Shown: positions 55,760 to 64,000 of the stretch, piece after piece
Layout: every line of letters starts with the position of its first letter
Position numbering within the stretch: the stretch's first letter is position 1
From: Fistulifera solaris
Taxonomy: Eukaryota > Bacillariophyta > Bacillariophyceae > Naviculales > Stauroneidaceae
Direction of reading: 5' to 3'
Length of the DNA stretch: 64,000 bases
Assembly: GCA_030295235.1 (NCBI GenBank)
Contig: AP026123.1
Coordinates: forward strand, 2,294,001 to 2,358,000
Notes under the pieces: model-generated
The model's database searches: none
Seen by the model: the letters and a program-made list of their open reading frames with translations, nothing else
What the model was told of the DNA's origin: nothing
Translations under genes and position numbers: made by a program

Positions 55760-56011
55760 AGGAAGGCGCGAAAAATTGCGTACTGTAACACGCCGTGTCT
55801 TTTTTTATAAGAAAGTAATACCGTTTTCATTATTTTCCGCTCATTATTATTGTTACTCCGCATTATATTTATTGCCATTTGCTTCATGATGAACTAGATC
55901 TATACATCATCCTTCTTTTGCTTTTCATATATGTTGTATGTTGCAACAACATCGAAATAAAAATCACCAAGTAATCTTTTGTTTCCGCTAACGTACATTT
56001 GGTGAGGCGAC

Positions 56012-58235
56012 ATGTTAGCTGGCCGAATAGTAGACGGCCTGACCACGAAAATGTGCCCAAGAATATTCTGCTTTCGACGTCTCACCTGGTTTCTTGGGAC
56101 ACTGATCGTTATAATTCAACTATCAGGCTTGTTCTTGTACGTTAATCGTGGCCAGGATAGCATATTTACCACTCCAGACGTTGTGCTGGATTTCAAGCAA
56201 GAATTTCCTCGCCATTGCCTGTCACCCGAGAGCAAAGTCCCTTGGCCTCTTTCGGGCACTTGCCATTCGCGCGAATTCGGTGTATCGAAAGTATCCAATG
56301 AGCAACGCTCTTGTGGCTTTTGCAAGTCCTCTTATCTACAGGCTATGGCTGCGAGATTGGAACAATATCGTGATTCATGTCAAGATTTAGTAGTCTACGG
56401 TGTGGGTTTTGGTTCCAAGTACACGGAATTCACCCGCGCGACAGCCGATATGGATGAATCGGTGTGTTCGTTCCATTTCGTATTGCCCGAGGACGTCGAT
56501 GCGATTGGAACGTTAAGAGCCAAAAATCAAATTATAGTTCCAGTCAATGTAACAAACATGCCCTACCAGCACATGCGACGAAACGTCAAAATATTCAAAA
56601 TGAGTCCGCTGGATCTATTTCCGTGGGCTGATCGTGTGATATGGCGCGACACGAAGCTATTGCCGAAGAAAATTCTTCCCAGTAGCTACATGAGTTACTT
56701 CAATGATACAATACAGAGCTTCAACGCGTGTGTGAGCTTTGTGAGCCTCCCGGTGCATGATTCCAGCATGGGCCAACAAGTGGAAGATTTGGCGTTTGCT
56801 GAGTACTTAGCGCACTGCGATGCTGTCGTTGCTTCAGCCGTGCATCGGCCCACCGTTTCCGATGGAATAGAAACTGTAATACGACAGTGTCAGCTGACAC
56901 TCCAGCATTACAGACATGAAATTCGAATAAACGGCACCAAGTTTCTGGACCGTTCACTCATTGATGGTGCCTTCATCGTATTTGATCAGCGCAGTTCGAG
57001 ATGTCGAAAGTATAGCGGAGATTTGATGTGCTCCTGGTTAGACGAAGTTCATTGTTTTTCGGATCGTGATCAAGTTAGTTTTGGGCGTGCTTTAGACGTC
57101 AGTGGGGCACGACAGTCGGAAAAAACTACCCAATGGCGATCAAGTGTTCTTTCAAGACAATTTGCCTGCTGTTCACCTGGCACGGTCGGATTGTCACTGG
57201 TATTTTCAAAAGCTGGATACTTGCTATGACACACGATATGAAAAATTGAAAGTGGCCGTGGTTATTGCTGGAAAATATGAAAGATTCGTTTTTAATTCTA
57301 CAATGCATCACCTCTTGGCACCACTAGTGAGGCAAAGTCATGCCGTCGATTTCTTCTTGTCTTTGACGGTAGGCACGACGCCGACTCATCGGTTCCCTGG
57401 CACCTTCTTGCCCGACGTTTTGCTAGAAAATAAAACCGGCAAAGTCTTGGAACAAGTAATTGCTGAGCAAGTACATCGAACGGGGGCCTTTCTACGGACG
57501 CTTCGTGTTTCGAAACCGCTTGACTTAGCAACACAGCCTTTGATTCGAGAAAAGTGGCAACAGCTGGAACAAAAGTACCCCGGCCAAGACCCCTTGGCTT
57601 TATTTCCGGTACTAGATGTACGAAATGACGATGCTAGGAAGCGCAACGCGGTGGGAAATCAAAACCTACTACGCTTATATCGCGCCATAGAGGATCTCTG
57701 GGAGAGTCTGATTGAACAGGAACGTGTTTCTGGGAGCCAATATGACTATGTTATGTTCTGGCGCGATGACGCCCTTTGGATCCGCGACTTGTACTTGAAT
57801 GGTATAATCGCCCGATATGGAGATGTGTTTCTTCCCTCCTGTGATAAAAGAGATCCACCGCTGCATCCTCTTGAAGTGAATGATCATGGACTCATTACGC
57901 GTCGGGCTGTTGCTGAAGTTTTTGGACGGTATTTTTCTGGTTTTTTCCAATTTGATGTCGATGCGTGCGTCGCAAATCTGGCCAACGATTTCACCGAAGA
58001 ACTGAAAGGGGGCTGCAGTGCCGAAATGATGCTTAAATGGACTGCCGATACTCACAATATCACCATCACCAAATTAGGTCAACGCCACATGCCATTTCAG
58101 AGATTTGCGCGCGTGCAAATGATGAATGGGTCCATCACGGAATGCTTTTACGAATATTGTCAAAGTCGGTATGATGGACTCATTTTTGGTTCCAAGCATG
58201 CTAATACAAAAACCTGTCTGGCTTTGGGGGTGTGA
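56012..58235 (+). CDS. Golgi-type two-domain protein: DUF616 (TOD1/MUCI70-like) fused to a second glycosyltransferase-like domain
   Basis: Probably a polysaccharide or glycoprotein-glycan biosynthetic enzyme. Start ATG 56012; anchor helix LGTLIVIIQLSGLFLYV (about residues 29-45), type II. Domain 1 (about residues 115-365) follows DUF616: VVYGVGFGSKYTEF, FPWADRVIWRDTKLLPKKIL, an HDSSMGQQVEDLAFAEYL block, LIDGAFIVFD and SDRDQVSF. Domain 2 (about 410-740) starts KLKVAVVIAGKYERF and includes YDYVMFWRDDALWIRDLYLN, FLPSCDKRDPP and a C-terminal Cys-containing end; it is not recognised but has the acidic strand-end motif of GT-A folds. One frame change lies near 57120-57125 (A6), between the domains; one base fewer joins RQSEK to LPNGDQVFFQ, consistent with a single product of about 740 residues. 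Confidence 0.8.
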
Positions 58236-58516
58236 TAAAATATTTGCGATGCTCAATTATTTTGAGAGATACTTTATTGTAATCCTGGGCTAGAGAGAAC
58301 TATAGAATAGAGAGAGTAAAAAGCCGATGAGACTGTAAAAGCTGCCATCCTGATACTACGCCGGCAATAGGTCCTTTATGTACTATAATTGTCTGACCGA
58401 CACTCGACCCTCAACCGCAAATTTTGCCATAAAAAAGTCAACAACTTCGACGTTGCCATTAAATAATTGCGCTTTGCTTGTCATTTGATATTCGATTGAA
58501 CAATACGTGCATTAGA

Positions 58517-59080
58517 ATGTCATCAAGTCTATTCTTATCACAGAAACTCTTACGTACGAATCCTATCTGGAGACGAACAGCAGTCACAGCGCACTCGGGG
58601 TCCAAGCCAACAATCTCGTTGTTCTCGACCGAAGCTACACCGACGGTGGCTCCGCAAGATGTCCCCTTTCGTTCGGCAAAATCTCGCGACCTATTCCTCC
58701 GTATAACATCTACCTTGTCGAAAGAGGATGTTTCGGAATTATCGCACGCCATTAATCGTCAACTGGGCCGCGTGTTCCGCAAGAACGAATTTTATTATCG
58801 CGGGTTCGGGGGCCGTGTCGCGGGAGGAGGTCCGAAAGCTGCCGAGAAACCAGCGGTCGAAGTAAAATCGACGTTTGATCTCAAATTAGTTGGCTTTGAT
58901 GCGAAAGCCAAGATCAAGGTCATCAAAGAGGTTCGTTCGATTGCTGGTTTAGGCTTGAAAGAATCGAAAGATTTAGTGGAAGGAGTGCCCGCTGTGATTC
59001 AAAAGAATTTGAGCACGGAGAAAGCGGAAGAATTGAAGAAGCTTCTCGAGAGCGTGGGTGCTACCGTCGAACTCGTGTAA
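58517..59080 (+). CDS. Mitochondrial ribosomal protein bL12 (L7/L12)
   Basis: Stalk protein of the mitochondrial large ribosomal subunit that recruits translation factors. Start at ATG 58517 ([20 protein letters not shown]); the frame is open a little further but from a TTG. The first about 40 residues are basic and rich in Ser/Thr, a mitochondrial presequence; no ASAF motif. A Gly-rich hinge ([16 protein letters not shown]) leads to the canonical C-terminal domain: [20 protein letters not shown], then [19 protein letters not shown] and [12 protein letters not shown]. The N-terminal dimerisation region is longer than in bacteria. 187 residues. Confidence 0.95.
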   Translation: MSSSLFLSQKLLRTNPIWRRTAVTAHSGSKPTISLFSTEATPTVAPQDVPFRSAKSRDLFLRITSTLSKEDVSELSHAINRQLGRVFRKNEFYYRGFGGRVAGGGPKAAEKPAVEVKSTFDLKLVGFDAKAKIKVIKEVRSIAGLGLKESKDLVEGVPAVIQKNLSTEKAEELKKLLESVGATVELV

Positions 59081-59147
59081 TAGAAAGAGTTGATACATGT
59101 CTATAGTTCTATTAGTACTACAAATTGTTCGCGTGCTAGATGTCGTT

Positions 59148-60647
59148 TTACACCCCACACCCCATATGCAATGGCGTTCGAAAGTCTCGTTCGTGGATCC
59201 AAGCATTCGCCGCATATTTGACTCCACGTTCCACTGGCAAAGCTTGATGCTCCGTTCGAACATCGATTTGGCCCGGTTCGTCATTCAAGACGCTGGGCCA
59301 CAGAATAGCCCTCCCTTGTTTGGGTACGACCGTCAGATTGTGAATGGCGGGAAAATTGGTTCCACCACCTTCTAAATGGTCGTCATTCAAATACAAAAAC
59401 ACGGTCAGAATCCGCACTCCCGCCATGCTTCCCGCGTGAAGAGGGGTGTAATCGTGATGCACTTTGTAATACTGATTCTCTTCGTACCGCAATAACTGTA
59501 ACGCTTCCGAATTGTTGATGGGTATTTGAATTAGTTGCTCAATGCGTTGTATCACCTTTGCTGGATCACATCTTTTCCACACACCGAGCTTTCAGTACAC
59601 CACGCCGTCGACGACGTTCGACTTTTACTTTCGTACGATTCTGTGGATCCATCGTATTTGATGCGACCGATATCTTTGGAGCGTTGAAACCCTAGCTCGT
59701 GGCCCAGATCGATCAAACGTTCACACTCCATGGCGGACAAGAAGTGATCCAGTTGCAATACCCAAGAACCCGGACGACCGTCGGGTTCGATGGCTTCCGC
59801 CGGACCGGAGAGGACCTTCAAACCGTACAGCTTGCCTACGGTATCGTTCCGGACGACACTCCAAAAGAATCGGTCTAAATCACCGGGTTCACTCCACGTC
59901 GTACTCTCCTTTGCAAGGGATTCATCAAAGGGACACCGGATACGAATATCGAGCCAATGACATGTCTGGCAGGCGGGAGCGCATTCTCTGTGGAGCCAAA
60001 AAAAGGTGAGAGAAGGCTCGGTATGCCGCGAAACAAGTCTTTCATCTTACTTTTTCATGTATTGGGGATTCTTCTCACATTCTCCTTCCCAGGCCCACTG
60101 ACTACAGTTTACGTGTCGATTTTTGCACTGTGAAACGAGATGCTCGTTGATGAGACTCGAAATTTCGCTGCCGACAGCGACCCTTTGGACGTACCGAGGA
60201 ACGAATTTTGGCATAGGTTTCATTGACAAACACTTGATGCATCATGTAGTGTTGTGTCTGGCGTATCACTTGGAGAACACCTGGATTGTTGTTGACATTT
60301 TGTAAATCACCGTAACACGTCTTGACTTGACTCGTTTCTGCATCATAGTTGTTGCAAAGACCACAACTGAAAGGACATTCCTCCAACATGACTTCAGGGG
60401 TTTTAACACACGCATTCAAGAGTGCTTTCATCGGACAGTCTCTTTCATTCGTGTCGACACAATGGGGATGATTCGTGGACACCAAGTCACCAAACCGGTC
60501 CAAGTTGAACGAAAGTGACGGCGAATGTTCGGTCGAGGAGGAACAATCACCGTCGACATCACATATTATAGATTCTTTCTCCAACGTATCACCGAATACC
60601 CACCACAGCAGCGAGATTCTCACCAAAGATGATAAAATGCTGCGCAT
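59148..60647 (-). CDS. Prolyl 4-hydroxylase with ShK-type Cys domains
   Basis: Fe(II)/2-oxoglutarate dioxygenase hydroxylating prolines in secretory proteins. Start ATG 60647 (MRSILSSLVRISLLWWVFGD, signal peptide or anchor). A first ShK-like region (CVDTNERDCPMKALLNACV, then CPFSCGLC) and a second (CSQWAWEGECEKNPQYMKK | ECAPACQTC) precede the P4H domain; the second is split by intron 60050-59988 (GTAAGA...CACAG). P4H marks: LDHFLSAMECERLI, HHDYTPLH (iron His and Asp), RILTVFLYLNDD, GGGTNFP and VKYAANAWIHERDF. Two single-base frame changes, near 60195 and in the T4 run at 59573-59576, interrupt the frame; the second joins SSVCGK to RCDPAKVIQRIEQ. About 480 residues. P4H-ShK combinations are typical of algae and nematodes. 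Confidence 0.9.
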
Positions 60648-61180
60648 TCTTATTGTGGATCGAATGCTTATGATCAAGAGGTGTAAGCAGCAGATCGTTT
60701 GGATGCGTCGAAGAAGAAAAACAAAAAAAAATAAAATGACCCCAAAAAAATTACAAATGGGTGCAAAACTACATCAGTACCTGTCCGACCAAAGATCTCT
60801 ACTTATTTAGCGACTGTCTCTGACTACTACTTTGTTTGCAGTGACGTCAAACAATGAGAATTCCGCGAACCGCGGTGCGCTGCCGTGTTATTTTTTGTTG
60901 TTTGTTGCCATTGACGCGAAGAAGGATCTCGCTCTATACTGCTGCACAAGAACTCTCATCATTGATTTGCGTTCCTCTCAAAAAGAGAGAAAGTGTCAAA
61001 CGACCATTCTCTCTAAGAATCTTCTTTCGGAAAACCGAACGAAGGATACGCTCTTGTCACTATATTTTTGCAAGCAACGAAGCAAAGATTGCTTACTTTT
61101 CGTCAGTATAACTCGAGGCGATAACACAAGCAATTCAACAATTGCTATTGACAACGCTGCAATTTACCCATCGAATAACG
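60648..61180. promoter_or_regulatory. Divergent 5' region with palindromic CRE
   Basis: Between the P4H start and the plastid TPR gene. TGACGTCA at 60842-60849, a full CRE. A-rich before it (about 60715-60760). Overlapping frames here (60832-61281) have no domain. Confidence 0.55.
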
Positions 61181-63231
61181 ATGTTTGTTGGGCTTGCGGT
61201 GCTCCTTTTCGTATGGAGAGCCGATGCCTTTTCGTCCTCGGCGAGCCATTCCTCACGAACAACTCATTTGTATGCGAATAATAATTTATCAAGAAGAGAA
61301 CTGGAAATTCGACGAAAAATTGCGGCACTCAAAAAAGAAGGCAAAATCAATAACAAGGAGGATTTTTCTCAAGAAGAGAATGAGGATCGATATTCGATGA
61401 AAATTCAGCAAAAGTTGGGGAAAGCAAAAAGTAAACTGTTAGGATATTCGACGGTAGACGAAGAGGATGACGATGACGACAGCACTGAGCAACGAATCGA
61501 CGAAACGTCGACACGGATCGCACAAATTGGTGCTCTCCCGACTGTCGCGGAGCCCTATCAGCAACCAGATGATTCGACTGCGCCGTCACCTCGGAAACAA
61601 CTCATCGACCCATCCTTATTTGACGATATGGAGAGGAAACTGATCTTCCCGAAGAAGATCTGGTTGAACTCGTGGCACAAAAAAATGTTGGAGAAAGAGG
61701 AGCAACGAATAAGAATGGAAACGGCGGCGGTGGAAAGGCCACAACGTACGGAACAACCGAAATCCAGTAGTACGGACGACGGTGGTGAATTACCACAACT
61801 AACCACCGGGGTAGGCGGTAGTTGGAAGAAGAATGAGACTCTCGAAGTCGAATACTACAAACCAAAAGTTGGATCTTGGGAGCGTTCGCTCGTCCCAAAG
61901 ACATTTCGAAAGCTTATGGCGGGGGACGAAGGGTCGGTCCAGGATACAGCAACGAAGAGTTGTCGGAAGCGTCCGTAGAGGCCACACGAGAACGACTGCA
62001 ACAGTACCGTGAAAAAGTGGGGATTGACGTGAAATCCGAGAAAGAGCATGCTGCCGAAATCGATCTGGCACTTCGCAAAGGAGCGTATGCTATGCAGCGC
62101 GGCATGTATTCGGCTGCGGTAGCCGACCTGGAACAGGTTACCAAGTACTGCTCGAGTAATAGCAAAGTCGGCGGAAAAGTTTTCTTGGAGCTAGCCATGG
62201 CTTACGAAGCATCGGGGAGGTTGGAAGAGGCGTCTTTCGTGTATAGAACACTTTCCAAGAGCCGCATTGAAGAAATTAAAATCAACGCCAGTCGCTTGTT
62301 GTACGGTCTGGAGGCGATGCTGTTTATGCGAGACAATGTCGGAAGCAAAGCTTTCTCGAGAACAAAGGTTCGAAACACGTTCATTGATACGACGGGACTG
62401 GCCAACATTGCTCAAAATTTTGACGATGTGTACAATACGGCATGGATTGATCTGGACAAAGGTTTTTACAAGCAGCTGACGGAATCGGTCGTGCGTTCCC
62501 CCCGGGAAGCGCGCCAAGTGCTGATGCGTGCGGTAGCCGGAGGTGAGGTACCGCGCTTGCGGGTGGTTCAGGCACTGCGATCGATTGCACGGCGATTCGA
62601 TGATGCTTTGGAGATCGAGATCAAAAAGGCAGAAAGCAAAGTAGTCGAAGAGGAATCGGTCGCCGTCATTGACGGTAAGCCCATTTTGAGTAGAAAGAAG
62701 CAGGAAGAAGAAATGCTAGCCGGAATGATGCAGGACCTGGATGAATTCACACTGGCGGCACCCGATCAAATGAAAGAGAATCTTTCGGGAGAGTGGCGCT
62801 TGCAACTGTTAGCGGACAAGAAGGGAGATGGTGTTAAGTTCTTCAACAACACCATGTCGACGCAAACAATCGACATGAAACGGTTATCCTTTACATCCGA
62901 CGGTGGCAATAGCGGACTCATCAATGTGAAGCAATCGGGTCAGGTTCAGTTCAATGACGAACGACGGATTCTCAGCAAGACCGACGTACAAGTGTCTGGC
63001 GGTATGTTGGGTCTGTTCGGCGCCACCAGCAGCGGGGCCGCCGGCGCCGTCAGTTCTCCACAGCAAGTGTTAACCGTCGATTCCACACTACTGGTAACGC
63101 GAAGGGTGTTTTCGAAAAATCAAACTCCCGGCGAAGACGCCAAAGAGTTCTTTGCGGTGTGGCGACGGCTGCCGACGAGCGGCATGGTATCGAATGTGGA
63201 CGATCTATTTGCTAACGAGATGACATCATGA
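61181..63231 (+). CDS. Plastid-targeted TPR-like protein with lipocalin/PAP-fibrillin-like C-terminus
   Basis: Function unknown. Start ATG 61181 (MFVGLAVLLFVWRADAFSSS), signal peptide with the Phe-containing cleavage motif ADAF of diatom plastid import. About residues 20-230: charged, helical, acidic (EEDDDDDSTEQ). A TPR-like solenoid about residues 290-380 (ALRKGAYAMQRGMYSAAVAD, GGKVFLELAMAYEASGRLEE, ASFVYRTLSKSRIEEI). The C-terminal 140 residues begin LSGEWRLQLLADKKGDGVKF, reading like the start of plastid lipid-associated/fibrillin or lipocalin barrels, and end FFAVWRRLP. One frame change at the GGG run 61878-61880; one added G joins PKVGSW to GAFARPKDISKAYGGG. About 683 residues. Confidence 0.8.
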
Positions 63232-63456
63232 ATACTATAACCTAAAGTAAATTAGACATTAACCAGGATTTTTCTTGTTCCGAGTTGTGAGAGATGAATG
63301 AGTATGAGTGAGTGAAGTGAATGAAATTGATGTGAGATCATGTGAATTGACGAATTGAGGAAGCGGAACAGGAGAGCTCTCTAAGTCCTGGTTCTCGAGC
63401 GGATTGCACAATGAAAGCTGAGTCTAGAATAAAAAGCAACTTGAAACTTCACAAAT

Positions 63457-63990
63457 CTAGCAAGCATTCACTTTCTCCCGCGCCATGATAATCATTTCGC
63501 GCTCTTCCGTCGAAAGACCCCAGACCGGCTGTCCTTCCAATTCAAGTCGATTCAAAGACTCCAATACACTCGGATCCGTCATGAGCTTTTTGATGGCCGA
63601 CTTGAGTTCGATGGACTTGCCATTGACGCCCGCATTTTCCCGCAATTGACTTTCCAGCGATTCGACGGCCGTCATGACGTGTTCGATCTTTTCCACATCT
63701 TGTGACAAGGCAATCATCCGTACGCGCGTTTCATCGTCACTGGCGTAGTCATCAACATTACTACGGGCCCCTCCAGAAGCGTAGAATCCACCCTGGCCTT
63801 CTGTGGGCTGTCCTCCCGAGTACTATGGGGAGAGTCGAGGGTGAGAACATGAAAGATAGATCGACCGGTGCGTGAGAATTGTACCTACCGTGATGGCAAA
63901 GGCGCGTTGTTGCAAAGCGGCGTGCGGCAGACGCGTTGACGAGCGAACAGCTGCAGGAAGAAGACGGGAAACAAGGAAGCGGGTTGTCAT
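63457..63990 (-). CDS. Small mitochondrial protein of unknown function
   Basis: Not recognised. Exon 1 63990-63889 (34 codons: MTTRFLVSRLLPAAVRSSTR and a basic end RAFAIT, a mitochondrial presequence), intron 63888-63823 (GTAGGT...CATAG, phase 0), exon 2 63822-63457; 155 residues. After the cleavage region comes a Gly/Tyr-rich start (YSGGQPTEGQGGFYASGGAR), then a coiled-coil-like helix (SQDVEKIEHVMTAVESLESQ) and a helical end (TEEREMIIMAREKVNAC). It could be a small lineage-specific subunit of a respiratory complex or the ATP synthase, but nothing proves this. An open start codon and a clean intron make it a real gene. Confidence 0.8.
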
Positions 63991-64000
63991 TTTCACTATT

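Noticed and set aside
1-64000. tRNA, rRNA, CRISPR or organellar DNA
   Set aside because: No tRNA arms, ribosomal RNA or spaced repeats recognised; introns and targeting leaders show nuclear DNA.

Overview
The window is nuclear DNA of a diatom, most likely Phaeodactylum tricornutum or a close relative. The evidence is a fucoxanthin-chlorophyll a/c antenna gene whose leader carries the diatom plastid ASAF motif (SASAFNAF), other plastid leaders with a phenylalanine at the signal-peptide junction (ADAFSS, DAFVP), short GT-AG introns of 63-108 bases, compact genes on both strands, and a Ty1/copia element of the kind common in diatoms. I recognise no tRNA, rRNA or CRISPR.

Layout. 1-8.2 kb: end of a nucleotide cyclase-phosphodiesterase fusion, a mitochondrial-looking hybrid cluster protein head to head with a diflavin reductase, and two unknown genes. 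8.2-16.3 kb: a GH18 chitinase-like gene, proteasome beta2, a TPR membrane protein, a ClpR-like plastid protein and the antenna gene. 16.9-30 kb: a GT-like membrane protein, an SDR, an unknown helical protein, the ribosome-maturation GTPase EFL1, an acidic-repeat nuclear-type protein and a second GH18 gene with a chitin-binding domain. 30-44 kb: a UBE3C-type HECT ligase, an SRPBCC protein, two M43 metalloprotease paralogues flanking a plastid-lumen FKBP and the splicing factor PLRG1, and a 3-ketoacyl-CoA synthase. 44-49.5 kb: an ABC1 kinase and a membrane LRR protein with NPF motifs. 49.6-55.8 kb: a young copia element with apparently identical LTRs, broken in this sequence. 56-64 kb: a two-domain glycosyltransferase-like protein (DUF616 plus a second domain), mitochondrial bL12, a ShK/prolyl-4-hydroxylase, a plastid TPR protein and a small mitochondrial protein.

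Functional threads: redox and nitrogen stress (HCP plus diflavin reductase), cell surface and secretion (two GH18, two M43, P4H, two glycosyltransferase-like proteins, LRR), plastid upkeep (Lhcf, ClpR, FKBP, ABC1K, TPR) and housekeeping (proteasome, EFL1, bL12, PLRG1, UBE3C).

Caution: at least fifteen conserved host genes are interrupted by a single-base frame change, mostly at a homopolymer. I read this as sequence error rather than decay and give those genes as whole loci. Exon boundaries and product lengths are inferred by eye.
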